64,000 bases of DNA from positions 62,001 to 126,000 of the forward strand of contig NZ_PHRF01000050.1 in assembly GCF_004151105.1 (NCBI RefSeq), in the 5' to 3' direction. Shown here piece after piece: positions 43,806 to 53,237 of this stretch. The translations under genes were made by a program, and so were the position numbers. The DNA is from Streptomyces sp. L-9-10 (lineage in GTDB: Bacteria; Actinomycetota; Actinomycetes; Streptomycetales; Streptomycetaceae). The notes under the pieces are model-generated. The model saw nothing but the letters and a program-made list of their open reading frames with translations, was not told the DNA's origin and searched no databases. Numbering within the stretch: position 1 is the first letter of the stretch; each line of letters opens with the position of its first letter.

Positions 43806-45923
43806 GGCCGGCCGCATCAGCACCGTCATGCTGCGGCCGATCATCGTGAACCGCTCACCGCCGTCGACCTTCTCGCCCTGTCCCGGAGTCACTCCCTCCG
43901 GCCGGGCCGTGTCCACCATGATCTTCCACTGCTCGCCGTGGTTCACCGGCACCACGAACTCCAGCTTCTCGGCGCTCGCGTTGAACATCAGCAGGAACGA
44001 GTCGTCCGAGATCCGCTCGCCGCGCGGCCCCGGCTCGGAGATCGCGCCACCGTTCAGAAAGACCGTCATGGCCTTGGCGTGCGCGGCCTGCCAGTCCTGC
44101 TGGGTCATCTCCTCGCCCTCCGGCGTGAACCACGAGATGTCCGACAGATCGTCGTGCGTGCCCTCCACCGGACGCCCGTGGAAGAAGCGCCGCCGCCGGA
44201 ACACCGGATGGTCGCGCCGCAGCCACACCATCGCCTGGGTGAACTCCAGCATGGTGGTGTCGGTCTCCGCGCCCTTCTCCGGCCAGCGGACCCAGGAGAC
44301 CTCGTTGTCCTGGCAGTACGCGTTGTTGTTGCCGCCCTGCGTACGGGCGAACTCGTCGCCGTGGCTCAGCATCGGGACGCCCTGCGAGAGCATCAGCGTC
44401 GCGATGAAGTTCCGCATCTGGCGGTTGCGCAGCTCCAGGATCTCCGGGTCGTCGGTGTCGCCCTCCGCCCCGCAGTTCCAGGAGCGGTTATGGCTCTCGC
44501 CGTCCCGGTTGGACTCGCCGTTGGCCTCGTTGTGCTTCTCGTTGTACGAGACGAGATCGTGCAGCGTGAAGCCGTCGTGACAGGTGGTGAAGTTGATGGA
44601 GGCGAGCGGCCGGCGCCCGTCGTCCTGGTAGAGATCGGACGAGCCGGTCAGCCGGGACGCGAACTCCGCCAGCGTCCTGGGCTCACCCCGCCACAGGTCC
44701 CGTACGGTGTCGCGGTACTTGCCGTTCCACTCCGTCCACAGCGGCGGGAAGTTCCCCACCTGGTAGCCGCCCTCGCCCACGTCCCACGGCTCGGCGATCA
44801 GCTTCACCTGACTGACCACCGGGTCCTGCTGGACGAGGTCGAAGAACGACGAGAGCCGGTCCACCTCGTGGAACTGACGGGCCAGCGTCGCCGCGAGGTC
44901 GAACCGGAAGCCGTCGACATGCATCTCGGTCACCCAGTACCGCAGCGAGTCCATGATCAGCTGGAGTACGTGCGGGCTGCGCATCAGCAGGGAGTTACCG
45001 GTCCCCGTGGTGTCCGTGTAGTAGCGGGGATTGTCGGCGAGCCGGTAGTACTGCGCGTTGTCGAGCCCCCGGAAGGAGAGGGTCGGGCCGAGGTGGTTGC
45101 CCTCCGCCGTGTGGTTGTAGACGACGTCGAGGATGACCTCGATCCCGGCGCGGTGCAGCGCCCGTACGGCCTGTTTGAACTCCAGGACCTGTTCGCCCCG
45201 GTCGCCCCAGGACGCGTACGCGTTGTGCGGGGCGAAGAAGCCGATGGTGTTGTAGCCCCAGTAATTGCCGAGGCCGGCGTCCACCAGCCGGTGGTCGTTG
45301 ACGAACTGGTGGACCGGCATCAGCTCCAGTGCGGTCACGCCCAGCTCCGTCAGATGTTCGATCACCGCCGGATGGGCGAGTCCGGCGTAGGTGCCGCGCA
45401 GTTCCTCGGGCAGCTCCGGATGGAGCATGGTCAGGCCCTTGACATGGGCCTCGTAGAGCACCGTGCGGTGATAGTCCGTACGGGGCAGCCGGTCGTCGCC
45501 CCAGTCGAAGTACGGGTTGACGACGACGGAGGACATCGTGTGGGGGGCCGAGTCCATGTCATTGCGCGAGTCCGGCTTGCCGAAGTGGTAGCCGTACACC
45601 GACTCGCCCCAGTCGATACTGCCACTGATCGCACGCGCGTACGGATCGAGAAGCAGCTTGGCGGAGTTGCAGCGGTGTCCGCGCTCCGGCTCATAGGGGC
45701 CATGGACCCGGAAGCCGTAGCGCTGACCTGGCATGATGCCCGGCAGATAGGCGTGCCGTACGAAGGCGTCCGTCTCGCGCAGCTCCACCGCCGTTTCTGA
45801 ACCGTCGTCGTGCAGCAGGCACAACTCGATTCGGTTGGCGGCCTCTGAGTAGACCGCGAAGTTGGTGCCGGCGCCGTCGTACGTGGCGCCGAGGGGATAC
45901 GTCTGTCCCGGCCAGACCTGCAT
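43803..45923 (-). CDS. glgX: Glycogen debranching enzyme
   Basis: 706 residues of GH13_11 debranching enzyme (isoamylase type) that hydrolyses alpha-1,6 branches. N-terminal CBM48-like GATYDGAGTNFAVYSEAANRIELCL, then GTYAGLAHPAVIEHLTELGVTALELMPVHQF, VILDVVYNHTAEGN, VDGFRFDLA (nucleophile Asp) and LIAEPWDV (acid Glu). It can feed TreY/TreZ with linear glucans. The ATG at 45923 has only a modest ribosome site (GGAAGAG). The stop codon lies in a repeat end. Confidence 0.96.
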   Translation of the reverse strand: MQVWPGQTYPLGATYDGAGTNFAVYSEAANRIELCLLHDDGSETAVELRETDAFVRHAYLPGIMPGQRYGFRVHGPYEPERGHRCNSAKLLLDPYARAISGSIDWGESVYGYHFGKPDSRNDMDSAPHTMSSVVVNPYFDWGDDRLPRTDYHRTVLYEAHVKGLTMLHPELPEELRGTYAGLAHPAVIEHLTELGVTALELMPVHQFVNDHRLVDAGLGNYWGYNTIGFFAPHNAYASWGDRGEQVLEFKQAVRALHRAGIEVILDVVYNHTAEGNHLGPTLSFRGLDNAQYYRLADNPRYYTDTTGTGNSLLMRSPHVLQLIMDSLRYWVTEMHVDGFRFDLAATLARQFHEVDRLSSFFDLVQQDPVVSQVKLIAEPWDVGEGGYQVGNFPPLWTEWNGKYRDTVRDLWRGEPRTLAEFASRLTGSSDLYQDDGRRPLASINFTTCHDGFTLHDLVSYNEKHNEANGESNRDGESHNRSWNCGAEGDTDDPEILELRNRQMRNFIATLMLSQGVPMLSHGDEFARTQGGNNNAYCQDNEVSWVRWPEKGAETDTTMLEFTQAMVWLRRDHPVFRRRRFFHGRPVEGTHDDLSDISWFTPEGEEMTQQDWQAAHAKAMTVFLNGGAISEPGPRGERISDDSFLLMFNASAEKLEFVVPVNHGEQWKIMVDTARPEGVTPGQGEKVDGGERFTMIGRSMTVLMRPA

Positions 45924-46392
45924 AGATAAGACTCTTCCATTTCTGATCCGGGTGCTGCGGGGCTCTTGAGCCAGATCTTCCCCGAAAGAAGGGCAACCAC
46001 CTAGGAACCCGATGGGTTCTTGCCTCTTCTCGCCGGTTCTCGGCCGGGGCGGCGCGAGAGGCGGCATCAGGGGGGATGCGGGGGACGGCGCCAGGGGGCA
46101 TGCGGGGGGACGGCACCAGGGAGGGGGCTTGGCGTCAACCTCGCGTGACGGGCCGTCGCCGGGCTCGCCGCGACGGTCCCGGCCGTCCCGCGCGTCTCCC
46201 GGTGTCCCTTCTGGCTCGGGCACGTATCAGGTCCAACCGCTATGAATCACCTCACTCCGGCCGATCTCGGCGCCGGGAACAAGCCTCACGATCAAGGGAG
46301 TTGGGAAAGGAGCCTGTGCATCCTGCTGCACTGCCTCCGGGATGCGGAGTACCCTTCCTTGATCGTTGAAGGGGAGAGAAGGCGGTGCGCGG
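45924..46392. other. Intergenic region between glgX and the SAV2148-like gene
   Basis: 469 bases between divergent genes. A roughly 26-bp unit GGGGGATGCGGGGGACGGCGCCA is duplicated in altered form at about 46071-46121. The last ~150 bases are AT-richer and probably hold the promoter of the SAV2148-like gene. I see no supported gene or RNA. Confidence 0.4.
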
Positions 46393-47625
46393 GTGAGCTC
46401 GGGAGGGCTGGAGTTGCCCCCTGGTGACGCAGGTCATGCGGGGGAATCCGGCGAGATCCCGCCCGGAGCGGTCTCCCTCGCGCGACCGATGGAGATCGGG
46501 GCGGAACTGGAGTGGGGCGCGGACGCGTGGAGTGAGGTGCGTACGCGCGCGCAGCGGGCAGGACGCGCCTATATCTGGCTGAATCTCGTGGAACAGCGGC
46601 TGCGCGCGGTGGTCGCCGCGGTCCTGCGGCCCATCTACGAGCCCGTGCACGGCGAGGAGTGGGTGGTCGCCGCCGCCGGGCCCGCCGGGCAGGAGTGGGT
46701 GCAGCGAGCCGTCGCCGTACGGGAGGTGTCGCGGCGCAAGGGGTATCTGCTCGACCCGGCCGACGACAACGTCCTGAGCTTTCTCACCCTCCCGCAGCTG
46801 CGGGAGCTGATGGTCCAGCACTGGCCCTGCTTCGAGCCCTACTTCGACGACCGCCGGGATGTGGAGCTGGCGCTGGACGAGCTGGAGGTCGCGCGCAACG
46901 TCGTCTCCCGCAACCGCGCGCTCTCCGAGACGGTCCTGGCCCAGGCGGAGCGGGCCTCGGCCCGGCTCCTGGAGATCCTGGGCGGCGGCAGCGGGGTGCC
47001 CTCGGCGGTGCGGCTCCGGGTCGACGCCGTGGAGGATCTGGTCGGCGACCGGTACGCGGACGTGGTCTCCGTCCACCCCGACCGGGTGAGGCTGCAACGG
47101 CAGATCCCCGCCGAGGATCTCTTCGGCGGCGCCCGGCGTGTCGACGCCATCGGGATCGGGCTGAACCTGCTCGTACAGAACTTCTCGGGACGGCGGCTGG
47201 TCCGGCTCGCCGAGTCGGGCTGCCGGATACGGCTGGTCTTCCTCAACCCGGCGAGCAGCGCCGTCAAGCGCAGGGAGCGCGAGCTGGGGCTCAAGAAGGG
47301 CGAGCTCAGCCGGTCGGTGGAGATGAACATCCTTCATATGCGCCGGGTGCGCTCCAAACTGCGCGATCCGGGCGCGTTCGAGATCCATGTCTTCGACGAG
47401 ACCCCGCGCTTCACCGCGTATCTCGTCGACGGGGACGGCCCCGACGGGCTGGCCGTCGTCCAGTCCTATCTGCGCAGGGCCAGGGGCATGGAGGCGCCGG
47501 TACTGGTGCTGCGGGGCGGCGGGCGTGAGGTGGTGCGTACGGGGCAGGACTCCGAGCACGGTCTCTTCCAGACCTACCGCGAGGAGTTCGAGTCGGTCTG
47601 GACCGACTCGCGGCCGGTCTCCTGA
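46393..47625 (+). CDS. SAV2148-family HEPN domain protein
   Basis: About 410 residues. Starts from a GTG with GAGAAGG upstream. The N-terminal helical part (SEVRTRAQRAGRAYIWLNLVEQRLRAVVAAVLRPIYE) is the HEPN-like segment; a later region (VDAIGIGLNLLVQNFSGRRLVRLAESGCRIRLVFLNP) resembles a phosphohydrolase/PIN-like or Rossmann-like C-terminal domain. The family is conserved in streptomycetes; HEPN domains are often RNA-processing or regulatory, but no Rx4-6H motif is obvious to me. The function is unknown. Confidence 0.75.
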   Translation: MSSGGLELPPGDAGHAGESGEIPPGAVSLARPMEIGAELEWGADAWSEVRTRAQRAGRAYIWLNLVEQRLRAVVAAVLRPIYEPVHGEEWVVAAAGPAGQEWVQRAVAVREVSRRKGYLLDPADDNVLSFLTLPQLRELMVQHWPCFEPYFDDRRDVELALDELEVARNVVSRNRALSETVLAQAERASARLLEILGGGSGVPSAVRLRVDAVEDLVGDRYADVVSVHPDRVRLQRQIPAEDLFGGARRVDAIGIGLNLLVQNFSGRRLVRLAESGCRIRLVFLNPASSAVKRRERELGLKKGELSRSVEMNILHMRRVRSKLRDPGAFEIHVFDETPRFTAYLVDGDGPDGLAVVQSYLRRARGMEAPVLVLRGGGREVVRTGQDSEHGLFQTYREEFESVWTDSRPVS

Positions 47626-47785
47626 GCCGGCTGCCGCGAGCGCCCGCCGGAGCCGGCGCCGCCCGTCGGACCCGCCTGCCGGAGCCGCGAGACGGGAGCC
47701 GGAGCCCGTGCCGGGGCACTGTCAGTGGTGCGTGGCAGGGTGAATGTCCAACGGGGGAAGCACCACCGCACCATGAGGGAGGGCC

Positions 47786-48508
47786 ATGATGACTTGGCAT
47801 GGGGAAACACTGGTCGGCTTCGATCTGGAGACCACCGGCACGGAGCCGCTGGAGGCACGGATCGTGACGGCCGCGGTCGTCGAGGTACGGGGCGGCGAGG
47901 TGACACGGCAGCGGACCTGGCTGGCCGACCCGGGCATCCGGATCCCCGCCCAGGCGTCCGCCGTGCATGGCATCAGCAGTGAACGGGCCGCGGCGGAAGG
48001 GCGTCCGGCGCCCGAGGTGGCCGCGGAGATCGCCGGGGTCCTCGGTGACTACTGGACGCGCGGGGTGCCCGTCGTGGCGTACAACGCGCCGTTCGATCTG
48101 ACGCTGCTCAGCGCCGAGTTGCGGCGGCACGGACTGCCGCCGCTGGAGCCGGTCGGGCCGGTGATCGACCCCTATACGATCGACCGCGCCGTCGACCGCT
48201 ACCGCCGCGGCAAGCGCACGCTGGAGGCGGTCTGCGCGGAGTACGGCGTGGTGCTGGACGCCGCGCACGAAGCGGGCGCGGACGCGCTGGCGGCGGTCCG
48301 GGTGGCCACGGCGATAGCGGAGCGGCATGCCTCGGTGGCCGGGCTGACCCCGGCTCTGCTGCATGAGCGTCAGATCGGCTGGTACGCCGAGTGGGCGGCC
48401 GACTTCCAGGCGTTCCTGCGGAAGAAGGGCAACGCGGACGCGGTGATCGACGGGGTCTGGCCGCTGCGCGAGCCGGCGGCCGAGCCCTCGTCACGGGTCA
48501 CGCCCTGA
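47786..48508 (+). CDS. DnaQ-like 3'-5' exonuclease
   Basis: 240 residues of DEDDh exonuclease: FDLETTGTEPLEARIV (Exo I), AYNAPFDLTLL (Exo II), and HEAGADALAAVRV (Exo III His-Asp). It resembles the epsilon proofreading subunit, standing alone. GGGAGGG lies just before the ATG at 47786. A role in DNA repair or proofreading is inferred. Confidence 0.92.
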   Translation: MMTWHGETLVGFDLETTGTEPLEARIVTAAVVEVRGGEVTRQRTWLADPGIRIPAQASAVHGISSERAAAEGRPAPEVAAEIAGVLGDYWTRGVPVVAYNAPFDLTLLSAELRRHGLPPLEPVGPVIDPYTIDRAVDRYRRGKRTLEAVCAEYGVVLDAAHEAGADALAAVRVATAIAERHASVAGLTPALLHERQIGWYAEWAADFQAFLRKKGNADAVIDGVWPLREPAAEPSSRVTP

Positions 48509-48633
48509 CGGTGCCGGCCCATGAGACCGAGGCCGCCGGGACCGGGACGGAGACCGGGGACGCGGCCCGCCGGACGGGGTGTCGGATGTGCTCCACCGGG
48601 GCGCGGCGGGGCTGAGCGGAACAGGGCCACGGG

Positions 48634-49506
48634 TCAGAACGGGTACCAGCGGACCTCGGGATCGTCGTCGCGCAGCGAGGCGACCCGGCGGCGGAACTCG
48701 TCGAGGGCCTTGGGGTTCGCCGGGGCGTGCTGCGCCACCCAGGCGCAGCTGGCCGTCTCACGGGCGCCGCGCAGTACCGGGCAGCCCGCCCATTCGCGTA
48801 CGTCCCAGCCGTAGACCGCCGTGAAGGTGTCGTACGCCTCGGCGGGCAGACCGTACCGGTCGCGGGACAGCGCCATGACCACCAGATCGTGTTCCCGCAG
48901 GTCCGAGGAGAAGGTCTCCAGATCGACCAGGACGGGGCCGTCCGGGCCGACATGGACGTTGCGCGGCAGCGCGTCGCCGTGGATCGGGCCCCTGGGCAGC
49001 CGGGGGACGAGTGTGGCGGCGGCCTCGGCGAAGCCGTCGCGACGGCCGCGCAGATAGTCGGCGTCGGCCGGGTCGATCGCGTCCCCGGCGATCCGCAGCC
49101 AGCGCTCGACGCCACCGAGCAACTCCCGGCGGGGGAGCGTGAACAGCGACGGGTCCGGGGCGGGCAGCGCGTGCACCAGCCGCAGCAGGGACGCCAGATC
49201 GCCGGGCCCCGCGGGCCGTACGGCGGCCGGCAGCCGGTGCCAGAGCGTCACCGGATGACCGTCCACCGACCGCGCTTCCGGCTCGGCCGCCCGTACGGCC
49301 GGAATCCCGCACTCCGCCAGCCAGGACGCGAGGGCGACCTCGCGCCGCGCCCGCTCCAGCAGCTCGGTGTGGTCCGTCGCGTCCCGGCCGACCTTGACGA
49401 CCAGTCCGGCCGTTGCGAACACCGCGTTCTCGCCCAGGGCCAGCAGCTCCGCGTCGCGCGGCAGCCCCGTCGCGGCCAGGATCTCCCGCGCCCGCGTCTC
49501 GTCCAT
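48634..49506 (-). CDS. Aminoglycoside phosphotransferase (APH) family kinase
   Basis: 290 residues. Nucleotide-binding [19 protein letters not shown], catalytic loop [13 protein letters not shown] and metal site VLVDLETF mark the APH/choline kinase superfamily. The ATG at 49506 has AGAGAG 6 nt upstream. It is divergent from an OleD-like glycosyltransferase, which may hint at antibiotic inactivation, but APH-fold kinases phosphorylate many small molecules, so the substrate is open. Confidence 0.86.
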   Translation of the reverse strand: MDETRAREILAATGLPRDAELLALGENAVFATAGLVVKVGRDATDHTELLERARREVALASWLAECGIPAVRAAEPEARSVDGHPVTLWHRLPAAVRPAGPGDLASLLRLVHALPAPDPSLFTLPRRELLGGVERWLRIAGDAIDPADADYLRGRRDGFAEAAATLVPRLPRGPIHGDALPRNVHVGPDGPVLVDLETFSSDLREHDLVVMALSRDRYGLPAEAYDTFTAVYGWDVREWAGCPVLRGARETASCAWVAQHAPANPKALDEFRRRVASLRDDDPEVRWYPF

Positions 49507-49599
49507 CGATGACTCTCTCTTGCTTCCGGTGGTCGCACCCGTCCGGCAAAGTCTCGCATTCGCGGACACGGGACCGCCCCTGGGCTCTCATTAAGTTGT

Positions 49600-49618
49600 A
49601 CGAGACGTCTCGTCTCGT
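49600..49618. promoter_or_regulatory. TetR-type operator before the glycosyltransferase gene
   Basis: ACGAGACG-TCT-CGTCTCGT, a perfect 8-bp inverted repeat with a 3-nt spacer, 13 nt before the ATG at 49632. Size and sequence are typical for TetR regulators. No tetR gene is adjacent. Confidence 0.65.
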
Positions 49619-49631
49619 TTACGGTCGGGCC

Positions 49632-50843
49632 ATGACCCCATCGAAGCGCGCCCATATCGCCATGTTCTCCATCGCCGCCCACGGGCATGTGAACCCGAGC
49701 CTGGAGGTCATCCGGGAACTGGTCGCCCGCGGGCACCGCGTCAGTTACGCGATCCCCGCCTCCTTCGCCGAAAAGGTCGCGGCCACCGGCGCGGAACCGG
49801 TGATCTACACCTCCGTACTGCCCGGCCCGGACGACGACCCCGAAGACTGGGGCACGGAGCTGATCGACAATCTGGAACCGTTCCTCGACGACGCCATCCA
49901 GGCGCTGCCGCAGCTGGCCGGGGCGTTCGAGGACGACCGCCCCGATCTGGTCCTCGGCGACACCACGTCCTATCCGGCGCCCCTGCTCGCGCACCGCTGG
50001 GGCGTTCCGTACGTCCAGTTCTCGACGCACGCGGTCGCCTGGGAGGGGTACGAGAAGGACGTCGCCGAGTCGATGAGCGCGGAACTCGACGCCTCCGAAC
50101 GCGGGCGGGCGTACCGCGCGAGGTTCCAGGAGTGGCTGGACGAGCACCACATGGACCACACCGACCCGGACCGGCTGATCGCCAGGCCCGCCCGTTCCCT
50201 CGTACTGATCCCCAAGGCGCTCCAGTACAAGGCCGAGTCCGTGGACGAGTCCGTCTTCACCTTCGTCGGTGCCTGTCAGGGGGACCGCGCGGAGCAGGGG
50301 GAGTGGAAGCGGCCCGCCGGGGCGGAACGGGTGCTGCTGGTCTCGCTCGGCTCGGCCTTCACCAAGCAGCCCGCCTTCTACCGGGCGTGCGTCGAAGCCT
50401 TCGGGGGGCTGCCGGGCTGGCATGTCGTCCTGCAGATCGGCGCGTACGTCGACGAGGCGGAGTTGGGCGACGTGCCGGCCAATGTGGAGGTGCACCGCTG
50501 GGTGCCGCAGCTCGCCGTCCTCAAGCAGGCCGACGCGTTCATCACCCACGCGGGCGCCGGCGGCAGCCAGGAGGGGCTGGCGACGGGCACGCCGATGGTC
50601 GCGGTCCCGCAGGCCGTCGACCAGTTCGGCAACGCCGACATGCTGGTCGGGCTGGGTGTGGCCCGCCGCCTCGACACGGAAGCGGCCACCCCCGAGGCCC
50701 TGCGCGAGGCGGTGCTCACCATGGCCTCGGACCCCGAAGTGGCCAGGCGGCTCGGGGAGATCGGGCGAGAGACGGCGAAGGAGGGCGGCACGCGACGGGC
50801 GGCGGATCTGATCGAGGAAGCCCTGCCCGAGGGTGCGGTCTGA
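49632..50843 (+). CDS. OleD/OleI-like macrolide glycosyltransferase
   Basis: 403-residue GT-B enzyme that transfers glucose from UDP-glucose to macrolides, giving self-resistance. N-terminal [20 protein letters not shown] contains the catalytic His; [14 protein letters not shown] and the sugar-nucleotide segment [28 protein letters not shown] are near-identical to OleD as I recall it. The start is the ATG at 49632. A TetR-type operator overlaps the expected promoter. Divergent from an APH-family kinase. Confidence 0.94.
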   Translation: MTPSKRAHIAMFSIAAHGHVNPSLEVIRELVARGHRVSYAIPASFAEKVAATGAEPVIYTSVLPGPDDDPEDWGTELIDNLEPFLDDAIQALPQLAGAFEDDRPDLVLGDTTSYPAPLLAHRWGVPYVQFSTHAVAWEGYEKDVAESMSAELDASERGRAYRARFQEWLDEHHMDHTDPDRLIARPARSLVLIPKALQYKAESVDESVFTFVGACQGDRAEQGEWKRPAGAERVLLVSLGSAFTKQPAFYRACVEAFGGLPGWHVVLQIGAYVDEAELGDVPANVEVHRWVPQLAVLKQADAFITHAGAGGSQEGLATGTPMVAVPQAVDQFGNADMLVGLGVARRLDTEAATPEALREAVLTMASDPEVARRLGEIGRETAKEGGTRRAADLIEEALPEGAV

Positions 50844-51291
50844 ACGGCGGGTGGGGGTGAATGGCGGGTGGGGTGTGAACGGTGGGTGCTCACACCGAAC
50901 GGCGGATGCTCACTGAACGGTGCGTGCTGACGGAGGGTGCGTGCTGACGGAACGGGCCTCCCGGCCGCCCGGGTTGGGGCAGGGGCGGATTCAAGCCGCG
51001 TCGCCCCGCGCCCCGGCGGTCCGGGAGGGGGATCCCCTCCTCCCGGGGCCGTGCGGACATCTCTCATCAAAGAGGTCCGAAGCCCCCTGCGCCTCCCGGG
51101 GGTTGGCGGTCAGGACCGATGTGTTCCGGACTGGCCGATTTCTTATTACGAAATGTTGTTTACTGCGTCACGGCTGTATGAAGCCCTTGATCTGAGCGCG
51201 TCAATCGGCCAGGGTTTCGCATCAGTCCGTCGGAGATCTTCCGTCCGGCGGGCGATCCCCCCACAGATAGTGACGAGGAGTCCCCCTCTTC
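50844..51291. other. Intergenic region before the subtilisin gene
   Basis: 448 bases. At 50841-50960 there are degenerate short repeats of GAACGGCGGGTG/GAACGGTGGGTGCTCAC type. A hairpin (51021-51046) is listed separately. From ~51140 an AT-rich stretch (TTCTTATTACGAAATGTTGTTTACTG, later TGTATGAAG) is the probable protease promoter, about 120 nt before the ATG. Confidence 0.5.
51021..51046 (+). terminator. Possible terminator of the glycosyltransferase gene
   Basis: CCGGGAGG (51021-51028) pairs with CCTCCCGG (51039-51046) with a partly self-complementary loop (GGGATCCCCT). Confidence 0.55.
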
Positions 51292-52500
51292 ATGGCCATA
51301 CAGAAGCGCGCGAGAAGGATCAAGCTCACCGCCGCCCTCACCGCCGTGGCCGCCGCGGCCGGAATCACCGCGTTCACCTCCCCCACAGCGGGCGCGGCTC
51401 CGGCACAGGCAGTGGTGTACGGCGCCGACGCCAAGGACGCGGTCGCCGGCAGCTACATCGTGCTGCTGGACCAGAAGACCGCAAGGAAGACCGACAAGAA
51501 GGACCTGGCCAAGGAGTACGGAGGCCAGCTGAAGCGCAACTACAGCACCGCCGTCAACGGCTTCTCCGCCAGCGGGCTCACCGCGCAGGAGGCCAAGAGC
51601 CTCGCGGCCGACCCGGCCGTCGACAAGGTCGTCCAGAACAGGACGTTCACCGTCAGCGCCACCCAGGCCAACCCGCCGTCCTGGGGTCTCGACCGGATCG
51701 ACCAGTCCGCGACCGCCGGTGACAGCGCCTACACCTACCCGGACGGCGCGGGCGAGGGCGTGACCGCGTACGTCCTCGACACCGGCGTCCGGATCAGCCA
51801 CCAGGACTTCGAGGGCCGTGCCAGCTACGGCTACGACGCCATCGACGGTGACGACTCCGCAGACGACGGCTACGGCCACGGCACGCACGTGGCCGGTACG
51901 ATCGCGGGCGCCGCGCACGGCGTCGCCAAGAAGGCGAAGATCGTCTCCGTCCGGGTCCTCGACGACAACGGCTCGGGCACCACCGAGCAGGTCGTCGCCG
52001 GGATCGACTGGGTCGCGGCCAACCACCAGGGCCCGTCCGTCGCCAACATGAGCCTCGGCGGCGGCGCCGACCCCGCCCTCGACGAGGCCGTCCGCAACGC
52101 CATCGCCTCCGGTGTCACCTTCGGCGTCGCGGCCGGAAACGACTCCAGCGACGCGAGCACGACGTCGCCGGCGCGGGTCGAGGAGGCCATCACGGTCGCC
52201 TCGTCCACCGAGACCGACGGCCAGTCGAGCTTCTCCAACTACGGCACGCTGGTGGACCTCTACGCGCCAGGCTCCGCCATCACCTCGGACTGGAACGACA
52301 GCGACACGGGCGTCAACACCATCTCCGGCACCTCGATGGCGACGCCCCATGTGGTCGGTGCCGCCGCGATCTACCTCGCCGGTCACCCGGACGCCACCCC
52401 GGACCAGGTCGCCACGGCCCTGACCGACGGCGCCGTCCCGGACGTCATCACCAACCCGTCCGCGGGCACCCCGAACAAGCTGCTCAAGATCGTCGAGTAG
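51292..52500 (+). CDS. Secreted S8 subtilisin-like protease
   Basis: 402 residues. Signal peptide (basic then TAALTAVAAAAGITAFTSPTAGAA), I9 propeptide inhibitor (SYIVLLDQKTARKTDKKDLA...), and a peptidase S8 domain with the triad VLDTGV (Asp), GHGTHVAG (His), GTSMATPH (Ser). Secreted as an inactive precursor and matured by autocleavage. Close to proteinase K-like SprX-type enzymes of streptomycetes. The ATG at 51292 has GAGGAG ~12 nt upstream. Confidence 0.95.
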   Translation: MAIQKRARRIKLTAALTAVAAAAGITAFTSPTAGAAPAQAVVYGADAKDAVAGSYIVLLDQKTARKTDKKDLAKEYGGQLKRNYSTAVNGFSASGLTAQEAKSLAADPAVDKVVQNRTFTVSATQANPPSWGLDRIDQSATAGDSAYTYPDGAGEGVTAYVLDTGVRISHQDFEGRASYGYDAIDGDDSADDGYGHGTHVAGTIAGAAHGVAKKAKIVSVRVLDDNGSGTTEQVVAGIDWVAANHQGPSVANMSLGGGADPALDEAVRNAIASGVTFGVAAGNDSSDASTTSPARVEEAITVASSTETDGQSSFSNYGTLVDLYAPGSAITSDWNDSDTGVNTISGTSMATPHVVGAAAIYLAGHPDATPDQVATALTDGAVPDVITNPSAGTPNKLLKIVE

Positions 52501-52688
52501 TCCCGGTACACCCGGCAGGCTCGGCACATCCGGCGGCCGTCGCGCTCTCCCCCACGGAGTGCGGCGGCCGTCGCGCCGTGCGGTGCCCGCTGTGTGCCCG
52601 TCGCGCCGTGTGTGCCCGTCGCTCGTGGCGGCCGCGATCCGCTCGCGCCGGGTGCCCCGTGCGCGGCCTCCCGTCCTATCGTGTGCTC

Positions 52689-53237
52689 ATGACCACGACG
52701 TACGCCGCCCTCCTGCGCGGGATCAATGTGAGCGGCCACAGACGGGTCCCGATGGCCGACCTCCGTGAGCTGCTCTCGGAGCTGGGCCACGGCGATGTCC
52801 GTACCTACCTCCAGAGCGGCAACGCCGTCTTCACCAGCGAATCGGACGACGAGAGCGCCCTCGGCGCCGCTCTGGAACACGCCATCGAGCGGCGCTTCGG
52901 GTTCACCGTCGACTGCCTGGTGCGCGGCGGTCCGTATCTGCGGGCCGTCGCCGAGGCCTGCCCCTTTCCCGCGCGTTCGCTGGAGGGCAGGCAGCTCCAT
53001 CTCACCTGCTTCTCCGAGCCGGTGGGCCCCGAGCGGCTCGCGTCACTCGATCCGGCCGCGTACCTCCCCGAGGAGTTCCGGCTGGGCGACCGCGCGCTCT
53101 ATCTGTACGCGCCGGACGGCCTCGGCCGCTCCAAGCTCGCCGGGGCGCTGGCCAGGCCGGCTCTGTTCAAGGGCGTCATCGCCACCTCCCGGAACTGGAA
53201 CACCGTACTCAAACTGGTGGAGCTCACCCGTGACTGA
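52689..53237 (+). CDS. DUF1697 protein
   Basis: 182 residues. AALLRGINVSGHRRVPMADLRELLSELGHGDVRTYLQSGNAVF is the hallmark start of DUF1697; ATSRNWNTVLKLVEL ends it. ATG at 52689. The next gene overlaps its end by 8 nt. No function has been shown for the family. Confidence 0.93.
   Translation: MTTTYAALLRGINVSGHRRVPMADLRELLSELGHGDVRTYLQSGNAVFTSESDDESALGAALEHAIERRFGFTVDCLVRGGPYLRAVAEACPFPARSLEGRQLHLTCFSEPVGPERLASLDPAAYLPEEFRLGDRALYLYAPDGLGRSKLAGALARPALFKGVIATSRNWNTVLKLVELTRD

Noticed and set aside
41160..45800. A 1546-codon open frame on the plus strand
   Set aside because: It is antisense to treY and glgX, Arg/His/Gly-rich with no domains. Long shadow frames are normal in such GC-rich DNA.
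46242..46427. A 61-codon frame before the SAV2148-like gene
   Set aside because: It lacks a ribosome site and overlaps the likely promoter and start of the real gene.
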